NCBI GenBank assembly: GCA_937132085.1
Contig: CAKZNV010000205.1
Location: 1 to 40,800 of the forward strand
DNA: 40,800 bases
Direction of reading: 5' to 3'
Source of the DNA: an uncultured Rubritalea sp.
GTDB lineage: Bacteria; Verrucomicrobiota; Verrucomicrobiia; Verrucomicrobiales; Akkermansiaceae
Of the stretch, positions 33,225-40,800 are shown piece by piece; positions within the stretch are counted from its first letter, which is position 1; every line of letters starts with the position of its first letter. Both the position numbers and the translations under genes were made by a program. The notes below the pieces were generated by a model that was not told the origin of the DNA, made no database searches, and saw only the letters and a program-made list of their open reading frames with translations.

Positions 33225-33400
33225 ATCGCAGAAGTTCCACAGCCCAAGAAATCCACCAACCCCAGCCCCATCGTGCACAAAAATTCTGTAAATCATGTAA
33301 ATTCTGTCAAAAAAACCAACCTACCCCCAATCAACCCTAGCAAAATTCTGTCAATTCTCCCCCATTCTGTAAATTCTGTAAAAAAAGCACACCATTCCCC
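33225..33400. repeat. Dispersed intergenic repeat, copy 3
   Basis: CCATCGTGCACAAA, then a 26-nt block at 33283-33308 (ATTCTGTAAATCATG plus TAAATTCTGTC) that differs by one base from 11895-11920, then AATTCTGTCAATTC and ATTCTGTAAATTCTGTAAAA. The region lies between the SecD-like and zinc-ribbon genes (divergent), so promoters for both must be inside or beside it. Confidence 0.65.
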
Positions 33401-33454
33401 ACAAATCCCGCTTGCTTCATCCCTCATTCTGTAGCACTATCATCCCTACAAGAG

Positions 33455-33685
33455 ATGAGTAAACCACTAAACAACGAACGCCTCCAGAAAGCCCAAGAGA
33501 TTGCAGCTAATCCTTCTGCTTACAAGGTATGCGAAGCCTGCGACTCCATCGTAGGCTCAGCAGCTGTAACATGCGCTAATTGCCATGGTTACAGATTCGA
33601 CACCTCAAGCACACGAGTTGTTGACCAAGCTATCTTCCTTGGCACTCGTAAGAAAACTTCTGTCACTGCGGCTGACCTAGCTTAA
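33455..33685 (+). CDS. Small zinc-ribbon protein
   Basis: 76 residues. Two Cys pairs, C26/C29 (KVCEACDS) and C40/C43 (TCANCHGYRF), would bind one zinc ion. The rest is a short N-terminal helix and a polar tail. It precedes pdxA by 30 nt and is likely co-transcribed. Role unknown; such ribbons bind nucleic acid or protein. Confidence 0.75.
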   Translation: MSKPLNNERLQKAQEIAANPSAYKVCEACDSIVGSAAVTCANCHGYRFDTSSTRVVDQAIFLGTRKKTSVTAADLA

Positions 33686-33715
33686 TCCGCTAGCTCGTTC
33701 AGTCCACATCCTGTC

Positions 33716-34609
33716 ATGTCTAAAACCATAGGTATCACCTTGGGCGACCAATCTGGCGTCGGCCCTGAAGTCGTCACCGCCGCTCTCAATGACCCACGCA
33801 CCGCCACTTTTTTAGGCGATGACATTTCTATCCGAATTATTGGCAACAAAATCCCAGCCAGTGAAATCACCCACGGCAGCCCCAATCTCACCACAGCCCA
33901 AGCCTCGCTCGACGCCCTAGAAGAAAGCGTCCGACTTGCCAACTCTGGCGAAATCGACGCCATCGTCACAGCTCCAGTCGCTAAAGAATGGCTGCACCGA
34001 GTAGGATTCCACTACCCAGGCCAGACAGAATTCTTCGCCGATCGGCTCCAATGCAACGACCATGCTATGTGCCTAACAGGCACTCAACTCACCGTCGCAC
34101 TCGTCACTATCCACGTCCCACTTTCCACAGTTCCTGAGTCACTAAGCACCTCGGAGATAGTCAGAGTTGGCCGTCTGTTAGAGACATTCTGCCAGCGCAG
34201 AAAACAAGGTGCAGCTCCACGCATCGCAGTCTGTGGACTCAACCCACATGCAGGCGAAAACGGAGCATTCGGAAACGAAGACATAGAGATCATCACCCCA
34301 GCCATTGAGCTTCTCAATGCCAACACAGACGTAGAAAGCCACGTTTTCACAGGACCACACCCACCTGATACTATTTTCAAACCAGCAGCCGATGGTCACT
34401 ACGATGCCGTCCTCTGCATGTATCACGACCAAGGCCTCATTCCTCTCAAACTGTTAGACTTCGACACCGGCGTCAACACCACTCTGGGGCTGAAAACTCC
34501 CCGCACCAGCCCAGACCACGGCACAGCATTCGACATCGCAGGCAAAGGCCTCGCTAGTCACGAATCCATGCTACACGCTATCAAGCTAGCAGCTGAGCTG
34601 ATCAGATAA
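33716..34609 (+). CDS. pdxA: 4-hydroxythreonine-4-phosphate dehydrogenase
   Basis: 297 residues, at the short end for the family. N-terminal GITLGDQSGVGPEV, then GFHYPGQTEFFAD, and the three metal-binding His in their motifs: His133 (TIHVPLS), His178 (GLNPHAGENGAFG) and His237 (MYHDQGLIPLK). The C-terminal TPRTSPDHGTAFDIAGKG block is intact. It oxidises 4-phosphohydroxy-L-threonine with NAD(P) in the DXP-dependent route to pyridoxal 5'-phosphate. It lies between a zinc-ribbon gene and an M16 peptidase gene; no other pdx gene is in the window. Confidence 0.95.
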   Translation: MSKTIGITLGDQSGVGPEVVTAALNDPRTATFLGDDISIRIIGNKIPASEITHGSPNLTTAQASLDALEESVRLANSGEIDAIVTAPVAKEWLHRVGFHYPGQTEFFADRLQCNDHAMCLTGTQLTVALVTIHVPLSTVPESLSTSEIVRVGRLLETFCQRRKQGAAPRIAVCGLNPHAGENGAFGNEDIEIITPAIELLNANTDVESHVFTGPHPPDTIFKPAADGHYDAVLCMYHDQGLIPLKLLDFDTGVNTTLGLKTPRTSPDHGTAFDIAGKGLASHESMLHAIKLAAELIR

Positions 34610-34634
34610 CTTTCTACCCAAGCACCTTCTCATC

Positions 34635-35918
34635 ATGGAATACCAATACACGCACCATCTAGGCTTTCACATCGCTACCGCAGAAATGTCCCACATGGAG
34701 AGCGTCTCCATCGCCATCTATTTCCCAGTAGGTAGCCGCTACGAGTCTCCAGAGGAAAACGGCATCGCCCACTTCCTAGAGCACATGGTATTCAAAGGCA
34801 CCAGCAAGCGCACCGCTCTCGACATCGCCCTCCAGATCGAAGGCGCAGGAGGCACCATGAATGCCTTCACCACCGAAGACCAGACCTGCCTCGAAACCCG
34901 TGGCCCAGCTGAGCTACTTCCCCTCCTCATAGAGATCATGTCCGACATGCTCTGGAACTCAAATTACGATCCAGAAGAAGTCGAGCGTGAGCGTGAAGTC
35001 ATCGCAGAAGAAATCATCATGTATCAGGAAAACCCTGGTGATCACCTTCATGACCTCCTCTCCGAAGCCCTCTACCCCAGCCATCCACTAGGCAGACCTA
35101 TCACTGGCACAGAAGACTCCATCTCTAACATCCAAGTCGAAGACCTCAAAAACTTCACCCAGAAGCACTACTATTCAGAAGGCATCACCCTCTCAGTAGC
35201 TGGAAAAGTCAAACACACCGAAGTAGTCGCCCTCGCTGAGAAATTCCTGCCTCAACTCTCCGACCATAAAAGCGGCTTCCAGCCCTTCACCCACACACCA
35301 CTTTCAGTCAGAGCATCGACTCGCCCTATCGTCATTCACGATCAGCGAGACATCGAGCAGACCCACCTAGCCATCGCATTCCATACCGATGGACGCCATT
35401 CCGACACTCGTCACATCCTCCGCGTCATGAGCCTCATCATGGGCGAAACCATGAGCTCCCGTCTGTTCCAAGAACTCCGTGAGAAGCGTGGCCTCTGCTA
35501 CCATATAGCTACCGACTACAGCCTCTATCATGACACCGGCACCTTCGAGATCCACGCAGGACTAGACTCCTCCAGACTCCAAGAAAGCATCGACGTCATT
35601 CACCAAATGCTTCGCCAGATTTGCGAACAAGGCTTCACTCAAGCAGAGCTAGACCAAGCCGTCACCTTCGCCACTGCTCAGAGCCGCATCGCACTAGAGA
35701 CACCACCAGCCCACATGAGCTGGATGGGCGATTCCCTACTCTGCTTCGATAAAATCCTCGAACCAAAAGACTCCCGAGAAACTCTCTCCACCACCACCCT
35801 AGCCGAGCTAAAAGAACTAGCCCAGCAGACCTTCAAGCCAGAAAACATGGCCATCGCCACTGTAGGCCCACAAGAGTTCGAAGAAATAAAAGACACCCTA
35901 AAAAGTCTAACAGCGTAA
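34635..35918 (+). CDS. M16-family zinc peptidase (pitrilysin/processing-peptidase-like)
   Basis: 427 residues, a single-chain M16B size. The inverted zinc motif HFLEH (46-50, AHFLEHMVFKGT) and the third ligand in REVIAEEI (Glu125/126) are at normal spacing. The second half has the family block RLFQELREKRGLCYHI. No signal peptide is visible, so it is probably cytoplasmic, degrading short peptides. It begins 25 nt after pdxA. Confidence 0.92.
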   Translation: MEYQYTHHLGFHIATAEMSHMESVSIAIYFPVGSRYESPEENGIAHFLEHMVFKGTSKRTALDIALQIEGAGGTMNAFTTEDQTCLETRGPAELLPLLIEIMSDMLWNSNYDPEEVEREREVIAEEIIMYQENPGDHLHDLLSEALYPSHPLGRPITGTEDSISNIQVEDLKNFTQKHYYSEGITLSVAGKVKHTEVVALAEKFLPQLSDHKSGFQPFTHTPLSVRASTRPIVIHDQRDIEQTHLAIAFHTDGRHSDTRHILRVMSLIMGETMSSRLFQELREKRGLCYHIATDYSLYHDTGTFEIHAGLDSSRLQESIDVIHQMLRQICEQGFTQAELDQAVTFATAQSRIALETPPAHMSWMGDSLLCFDKILEPKDSRETLSTTTLAELKELAQQTFKPENMAIATVGPQEFEEIKDTLKSLTA

Positions 35919-35961
35919 CAGCCCCACTTCGATCATCAGAGCCTTCATATACCTCTAGCTC

Positions 35962-36300
35962 AGGCCTGAAAGGCTAATATATAGTCCAGCCCAGTGTGCC
36001 GCGAAGCAAGCTCTGGGATGCTCATGGACAAACAAACCAAGAGGCCTGAAAGGCTGACACATGCGGATTCGACCTAATATCATCCAACAAGCATCTATCA
36101 GGCTTTCAGCCCTCCCTCATTTGCAAAACCCAATTCCCCATGGCTCCACCATGGGCTGAATTATCTATCACCACTTTGTGGCTGAAAAACTCCCATCCAA
36201 CCAGCCCCCCAACATTTCCCCTTTGGCTGAAGGCCAAATTCATACCAGCACAGGGAAAATAGCGAAGCTATGCATCCCTGTGTCACGATCCACCAACCCC
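35962..36300. repeat. AGGCCTGAAAGGCT / GGCTGAAA repeat cluster
   Basis: Two direct copies of AGGCCTGAAAGGCT (35962 and 36042), an inverted CAGGCTTTCAGCCCT (36099), and further GGCTGAA phrases (36154, 36179, 36225). They alternate with hairpins: CCCATGG-ctcca-CCATGGG (36137-36155) and an imperfect CAGGGA...TCCCTG (~36251-36280). It fills most of the gap between two converging genes. Elements with GGCCTGAAAGGCC phrases are common between genes in Planctomycetes and relatives (recollection). No ORF of quality is present. Confidence 0.65.
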
Positions 36301-36373
36301 AGCGTTCGCTGAAAGTGAACCTTATGCTGTAATTGTCACCGAATCCTCAAAGCCCCCTCTATAAAGAACAGAC

Positions 36374-36961
36374 CTAAAACCTCGCCCTACCCATCCCTGT
36401 ATCATGATACAACTGCACCACTGAATTCCTACACAGCACAATCATCGTAAAAATACCAAGCACAGTCCCAAGCGGAATGCTCAAGCAATTCAGAACAGAA
36501 ATCACCATACAGAACACTCTTCCTTTCCTCGCCTTAAGACAACGCCCTGCCACAATATTGGTAATCACTGCAGCTAAGATCAATATACCTACCACTAAGT
36601 AAAATATCATTAAGCCATCCATCATCGTCGCCATAACGTGAGCTGGCGGAGGACCTGAACTACCTGATGCCCCTGCTGGCGCAGTCATCAAAGCCATCTC
36701 CATCACTCTTTTCATCATCACATAATGCGCTAACAATCCAAGAAATCCCAACGCATTCAAACCTGCTATCACATAGTGAAACACACTCAGTAAATTCAAA
36801 TGCTCTCCATCCTTCATCGTCTGCATCTGAGCTTGTTGCTCAGGCGTCCATTGAGGAGGCTGTGCATATCCTTGCTGCTGAGGGTAAGGATTCTGCTGCT
36901 GATATTGCTGCTGAGGCTGCTGAGTAAAAGGATCTTGCGGAGCTGGGGTTTCGTTATTCAT
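36374..36961 (-). CDS. Small membrane protein with Gln/Pro-rich N-terminus
   Basis: 195 residues. The first ~45 residues are Gln/Pro/Tyr-rich (FTQQPQQQYQQQNPYPQQQG) and disordered. Four hydrophobic segments follow in two pairs (~57-80, ~115-138, ~148-180), with a Gly/Pro/Ala linker between. No catalytic motif. It is 17 nt downstream of the U32 peptidase gene and may share its transcript. Proteins of this plan are common in Verrucomicrobia and Planctomycetes; function unknown. Confidence 0.75.
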   Translation of the reverse strand: MNNETPAPQDPFTQQPQQQYQQQNPYPQQQGYAQPPQWTPEQQAQMQTMKDGEHLNLLSVFHYVIAGLNALGFLGLLAHYVMMKRVMEMALMTAPAGASGSSGPPPAHVMATMMDGLMIFYLVVGILILAAVITNIVAGRCLKARKGRVFCMVISVLNCLSIPLGTVLGIFTMIVLCRNSVVQLYHDTGMGRARF

Positions 36962-36978
36962 TTTTGAGTAGTCTTAAA

Positions 36979-39486
36979 TTATTCAGCTAATGTCCCTTCA
37001 GTCACACCAAGCTTCTCCATCACATCCAGATCCTGCCACAGCATGTGACCGTCCGTCTTGCCCTGCATCAGTTGTTGATACGCTTGGATCGTCATGAACG
37101 ACTCATCGCTAGACTCATTGAGGAAATCAATTCTGAATTTCCCTAGCCCAGCCTTATGAAGCTCATCATAAAATCTCGCACCAGTCTGCGCTCTACCATT
37201 AAACAAAGTATTTCTACAGCCCACATCCGCCTTCAGCGTATGTAACTGACCCACTCTATCCCTGAGCTGGACTTCATGCTTCTCACATGGACTACCGCAG
37301 TTAGTGTAGTCTGTTCCCTCACTCATAAACGTGCAGAACACACAGTGCTCCATATGGAACATAGGCATGTGCTGGTGAATCGTTAGCTCATACCAGTCCT
37401 CCGGTGAGTTATACAGCATCTGCTTCATCTGAGCGATGTTCAGATCGTAAGAAATCGTCAAGTGATCCAGATTCCCCTGTTCCTTGAGAATTTTTGCCGT
37501 GATCGGATTCGCACAGTTCAGAGAGAAATCTCCCGTTCTGTAAAAGTCCTCCCTCTCCTTGAAATACTCGATCGCACCCAAGTTACGTATCAACACACCA
37601 TCAGCTTCCGCCTTATCGATGTATTTGAAATAACCAGTCTCGCTAGGCTTCTGAATCCTCGGAGTAGCCAGATGAATCGTAGCGTCCTGACCGAAATCTC
37701 TCACTATTTTCACCGCATCCTTATATCTGCGAATATCTTCATAGTCAGCATAGATCCTCTTGATCCCAGCCTCTAGCGCAGCTTCCACCTGATGCGGATG
37801 TCTCGTCATCACACTAAGCTCCTGCTCCACATCCTTCTCCTCACCCATGTCAGGCATCAGATCCGATAGACGATTCTTACTCACCTCATAGGTATCATTT
37901 TTAGCAGTCTCTGCCTCCTCAGCTGCATAATCTAGCTTAGTCACCAGACTACGTCTCAGCCTATTCAGAGCAGACATCGGCATCATTACCTCACCGCTTA
38001 GCTCATTCTTCACCGAGCCTAGCTGATACACTGTATCGCCTAGTCTTGAAAATTGTTTCTCTAACACCTCTAGCCCCATTGGACGATTCTGTGCCACCTC
38101 TAGCTTCTCCTCAGAAGTCACTACTATGTCTCCACAGCTCAGAGTCATCACCCCACCAGCAGCTCCACTCACTACCAGATGCAGCGTCTCCTTATTTGGC
38201 GACAGCTTAACATTCTTCCATAGCGCCTTCACCTCTGCATTCAGTTTAGGATCATCTGTCTTCCAGACTCCCTGCCCCACACGCACACGCTTCCAGTCGA
38301 TGTTTGTATGCTTTTCATGGAACTTCACACGCTTGCCATCCACACGGAAGATTCTTCCGCCTTGCTCTAAATTTCTATCCTCACCTGCATCGAAAACTAT
38401 CCCGTCACCAGTATCCAACCCAGTCGTCCCAGACCAGTCTAGCTCTATAAAGTTACGCCCCAGACTCGTGATATTACCCACGAATGCTCCACGCTTCTTA
38501 CCAAATTTACCATGCGTCAGATACGGATGATTCGTTCCCTCTAGCCATCCAGTCGATAGTCCACGGGAGAACGTCATTTCCAGCGCATAGCGGTCTCGCT
38601 CAGTCACTGTGCTCTCACGCTGCGCCACCGCATCATCTATCGCCTTTCGGTAAACTCTCGTCACCGCCGCCACATATTCAGGGTTCTTTAGACGTCCTTC
38701 TATCTTATATGAAACCACACCAGCCTCAACCAAGGCAGGAACCACATCCACCGCTGCCAGATCCTGAGGGCTCAACAAGTAGCGAACCTCCTCCATCTCC
38801 ACAGTCTCACCATCCACCACTAGCTCGTATGGCATACGACATGCCTGCGCACACTCACCACGGTTCGCCGAGCGCTTACCGAGCGACTCACTAGTAAGAC
38901 ACTGACCAGAATACGCCACGCACAGCGCACCATGCACGAACACCTCTAGAGGCACACATTCCTTAGGCTTAAATTTACTAATATCTTTCACCGAAAGCTC
39001 TCTAGACAGCACCGCTCGATCCAGCTGATAGAGCGAATCCACAAACTTCAATCCCTCAGGAGAAGTCAGCGTCATCTGCGTAGAAGCATGGATTTCCAGC
39101 TTAGGAGCCACATGTCTAGCCACCATCGCCAGACCGAGATCCTGCACAATAATCGCATCCACACCACAAAGCTCCAGTAATCTCAACTGAGCCTCCGCAG
39201 CCTCCATCTCACTAGTGAAAATCAACGTATTCATCGTCACGAACCCCTTCACCCCATGAGCATGAAGAAACTTCATCAACTCAGGCAGATCCTCCTCCGT
39301 GAAATTATCTGCTCTCAGACGTGCATTAAACTTCGGCAAACCAAAAAAGATAGCATCCGCCCCATTCGCCACCGCAGCACGAGCACAGTCCCAGTTCCCT
39401 GCTGGTGAGAGTAATTCTGGATCTCTATGGTAGTCTACATTAGGAGCAGAAGAAGCTGGTATCTCAGCTGTGGCGATATTTGTCAT
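36979..39486 (-). CDS. U32-family peptidase/RNA-hydroxylase-like protein (RlhA-type, long form)
   Basis: 835 residues. The N-terminal TIM-barrel-like U32 domain has PELLSPAGNWDCARAAVANG, GADAIFFG, DAIIVQDLGLA, EIHASTQMTLT and the Cys-rich block CLTSESLGKRSANRGECAQA then CR, expected to bind an iron-sulfur cluster. A DUF3656-like middle part follows, then a second U32-like C-terminal part with HCVFC, TNCGSPCEKHEVQLRDRVG and ADVGCRNTLFN. Characterised relatives (RlhA, TrhP) hydroxylate rRNA or tRNA with prephenate; others were called collagenase-like. The long form with the Cys-rich tail is a recognised subtype. The exact RNA target is not deducible. Confidence 0.88.
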   Translation of the reverse strand: MTNIATAEIPASSAPNVDYHRDPELLSPAGNWDCARAAVANGADAIFFGLPKFNARLRADNFTEEDLPELMKFLHAHGVKGFVTMNTLIFTSEMEAAEAQLRLLELCGVDAIIVQDLGLAMVARHVAPKLEIHASTQMTLTSPEGLKFVDSLYQLDRAVLSRELSVKDISKFKPKECVPLEVFVHGALCVAYSGQCLTSESLGKRSANRGECAQACRMPYELVVDGETVEMEEVRYLLSPQDLAAVDVVPALVEAGVVSYKIEGRLKNPEYVAAVTRVYRKAIDDAVAQRESTVTERDRYALEMTFSRGLSTGWLEGTNHPYLTHGKFGKKRGAFVGNITSLGRNFIELDWSGTTGLDTGDGIVFDAGEDRNLEQGGRIFRVDGKRVKFHEKHTNIDWKRVRVGQGVWKTDDPKLNAEVKALWKNVKLSPNKETLHLVVSGAAGGVMTLSCGDIVVTSEEKLEVAQNRPMGLEVLEKQFSRLGDTVYQLGSVKNELSGEVMMPMSALNRLRRSLVTKLDYAAEEAETAKNDTYEVSKNRLSDLMPDMGEEKDVEQELSVMTRHPHQVEAALEAGIKRIYADYEDIRRYKDAVKIVRDFGQDATIHLATPRIQKPSETGYFKYIDKAEADGVLIRNLGAIEYFKEREDFYRTGDFSLNCANPITAKILKEQGNLDHLTISYDLNIAQMKQMLYNSPEDWYELTIHQHMPMFHMEHCVFCTFMSEGTDYTNCGSPCEKHEVQLRDRVGQLHTLKADVGCRNTLFNGRAQTGARFYDELHKAGLGKFRIDFLNESSDESFMTIQAYQQLMQGKTDGHMLWQDLDVMEKLGVTEGTLAE

Positions 39487-39656
39487 AATCGCACCCTATG
39501 TCATAGATAGCTCTAGGTCAATGCTAGTGATGGAAGGTGAAAGATAAAAGTTCAAAGGTCAAAGTAAGCTAGCCTGCGGTATTTATCTACTTGCCTAAAT
39601 CCCACCATCTTTTACTTTGAAAACGCTTTAATAAACGACCTTGTAGCAGCCTTAAA

Positions 39657-40109
39657 ATGAACGAACCAAACCCTTTTTCTAGTCCTCAATCCGAACTATC
39701 AGATCTCCCCCATCTGCCAGCCTCAGACACATCATCGATCGTGGTAAAAGTGCTCATGTGGATTCTGTGGGTGATGACATTGCTGGGTGAGAGTATTCTA
39801 TTGCTTTACGCTTTTATACCCAGATCTGACTCGGAGAAGTGGCAGTTCAGCTTTCAGTGGGTTGTCGCTCTTGCGGTCCTATTAACTGTCGTTCTTGCAA
39901 TAAGGTTCCTCCTCATGAAAAAGATCCAACTACCTTGGCTTCTACTCCTCGTATTTCTGATAGGTATATTCATTGCCAACATGATCACCACTCTTGGCAT
40001 GTTTGCGATGCCACAAGGAGGACAATCATTTATACTAATTGGAATAGTCGCCGTCCTCACCTACTGCCCATATTGGATCAAAGTAAAAACCAAGTCGAAA
40101 CCACTCTAG
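39657..40109 (+). CDS. Small membrane protein, four TM, unknown
   Basis: 150 residues. A polar N-terminus (MNEPNPFSSPQSELSDLPHL) of a type common in PVC membrane proteins is followed by four hydrophobic segments (~29-52, ~64-85, ~93-112, ~122-138). No motif is recognised. It is first of three closely spaced plus-strand membrane-protein genes (9 nt to the next). Confidence 0.7.
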   Translation: MNEPNPFSSPQSELSDLPHLPASDTSSIVVKVLMWILWVMTLLGESILLLYAFIPRSDSEKWQFSFQWVVALAVLLTVVLAIRFLLMKKIQLPWLLLLVFLIGIFIANMITTLGMFAMPQGGQSFILIGIVAVLTYCPYWIKVKTKSKPL

Positions 40110-40118
40110 GTAAATCCA

Positions 40119-40517
40119 ATGAACACCGACGATCAACGCAAAGCCCCAGAAAACAAAGAAGAGTTAAACTCTCTGGTGATAAAATACACTCATGCGGCAA
40201 CCAACGTTCTAAAATGTGGCACTGGCCAAGAAGGTATCGTCAGGTATTTACGTTATGAAAAGTTTTCGGATGATGATTCAGTCAGCCTCTCCTACCCTCT
40301 ATTCAACAAGGCAAAAAAACGACTAAATAGAACTCAAATGCCAAAAGCTATCATTGCAATATCCCTGATGCTCATAGGTATTGTCGGCCCCATTATCCTA
40401 TACTTTTCGAATTTTGGTTTTGTAGTAGCATCTAGTATTCCCATTATTGCAGGCTACGCCTTATGGCGTTCCGTCATCCGAGCTAAGCCACTTCCAGAGG
40501 CTAACAAAATATCATGA
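40119..40517 (+). CDS. Small membrane protein, two TM, unknown
   Basis: 132 residues. A ~75-residue soluble N-terminal helix region (ATNVLKCGTGQEGIVRYLRY) precedes two membrane segments (~78-98 and ~100-118). This plan, a short helical repeat domain followed by paired membrane helices, occurs in uncharacterised bacterial proteins. The stop overlaps the next start (ATGA, 40514-40517). Confidence 0.65.
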   Translation: MNTDDQRKAPENKEELNSLVIKYTHAATNVLKCGTGQEGIVRYLRYEKFSDDDSVSLSYPLFNKAKKRLNRTQMPKAIIAISLMLIGIVGPIILYFSNFGFVVASSIPIIAGYALWRSVIRAKPLPEANKIS

Positions 40518-40741
40518 GATTTTCAACTTGGGTATACTCCTGCAAGCTAGCGACTTTATTATTCATTCTTATTGGCCTAGGAATGCTCTTCGGTGGACGC
40601 TACCCACTACTAGAGAAAATCATGATATACGCACTCGTGATCATAATGCCCATTTGCATCATCGGCGCCATACTCGGAATCTATTTAAGCTTAGGAAAAT
40701 TAAAATTGAAATGCCCATTCTGCAACGTGTTGCCTCATTGA
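40514..40741 (+). CDS. Small membrane protein ending in a half zinc-ribbon, possibly cut short
   Basis: 75 residues with two membrane segments (~12-28, ~36-58) followed by KLKLKCPFCNVLPH. A CPFC pair right after the second membrane segment normally starts a two-pair zinc ribbon, but the TGA at 40739-40741 stops it after one pair. The same frame stays open from there to the window end (SGHRKKSSNAENSSRCLING). The gene may be prematurely stopped, or truly short. Confidence 0.55.
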   Translation: MRFSTWVYSCKLATLLFILIGLGMLFGGRYPLLEKIMIYALVIIMPICIIGAILGIYLSLGKLKLKCPFCNVLPH

Positions 40742-40800
40742 AGCGGACACCGAAAAAAATCTAGTAATGCTGAGAATAGCTCCCGTTGCCTCATAAATGG

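Noticed and set aside
35919-36373. tRNA or riboswitch in the hairpin-rich gap
   Set aside because: The hairpins do not form a cloverleaf or a known aptamer; the repeated GGCCTGAAAGGC phrases explain them.
38126-38894. Plus-strand frames of 134 and 136 codons
   Set aside because: Antisense shadows of the U32 gene; Ser/Pro/His-rich with no motif.

Overview
The window looks like a stretch of bacterial chromosome from a Gram-negative-type organism of fairly low GC. The best inference is Verrucomicrobiota or a close PVC relative. The reasons are many lipoproteins and c-type cytochromes, weak Shine-Dalgarno sequences, an ECF sigma/anti-sigma pair, a large U32 peptidase, a SecG with a long tail, small membrane proteins with 'MNEPNPFSSP'-type N-termini, and two kinds of dispersed intergenic repeat that I associate with that group. 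No rRNA, tRNA, CRISPR array or complete insertion sequence was seen.

Layout. (1) 63-1760, plus: the C-terminal remnant of a STAND/AAA-type ATPase followed by TPR-like helices. (2) 1705-9783, minus: a five-gene locus that is the most unusual part of the window. It has two di-haem c-type cytochromes of the RoxA/cytochrome-peroxidase-like class at its ends, two paralogous lipoprotein trypsin-like proteases in the middle, and a squalene/phytoene-synthase-like enzyme. The 880-aa cytochrome carries, in front of its membrane anchor, a zinc finger plus helix-turn-helix of the ISL3-transposase type. This suggests a membrane-spanning haem sensor with a cytoplasmic DNA-binding domain. (3) 9949-11719: a histidine-kinase-like protein with its domains in reversed order, preceded by two tiny ORFs, and a divergent XRE-type regulator. 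(4) 12321-14731, plus: a secreted lipoprotein with a strong terminator, then a secreted papain-like protease. (5) 15067-20785, plus: an exporter operon (TolC-like lipoprotein, HlyD-like adaptor, ABC ATPase, MacB/FtsX-like permease, CPBP membrane protease). It is interrupted between adaptor and ATPase by a degenerate four-helix-bundle gene set in inverted repeats.

(6) 20889-24629, minus: an MsbA-like ABC exporter, then an ECF sigma factor, its overlapping anti-sigma candidate and a secreted protein. (7) 24763-27400, plus: acyltransferase, coaD and a MoxR ATPase. (8) 27529-33153, minus: a small integrase-arm-like protein, a TgpA-like transglutaminase, a rhomboid protease, SecG with an acidic/glycine-zipper tail, and a SecD-head-like secreted protein. 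(9) 33455-35918, plus: a small zinc ribbon protein, pdxA and an M16 peptidase. (10) 35919-36373: a repeat-rich gap. (11) 36374-39486, minus: a small membrane protein and a U32 peptidase. (12) 39657-40741, plus: three small membrane proteins.

How the parts may work together. The housekeeping genes (coaD, pdxA, secG, U32, msbA-like) are ordinary. The 1.7-9.8 kb locus reads as an envelope system in which haem proteins, surface or periplasmic proteases and an isoprenoid-forming enzyme are co-expressed, possibly controlled by the DNA-binding half of the 880-aa protein and/or the neighbouring kinase and XRE regulator. That functional link is inference; the domains themselves are visible in the sequence.
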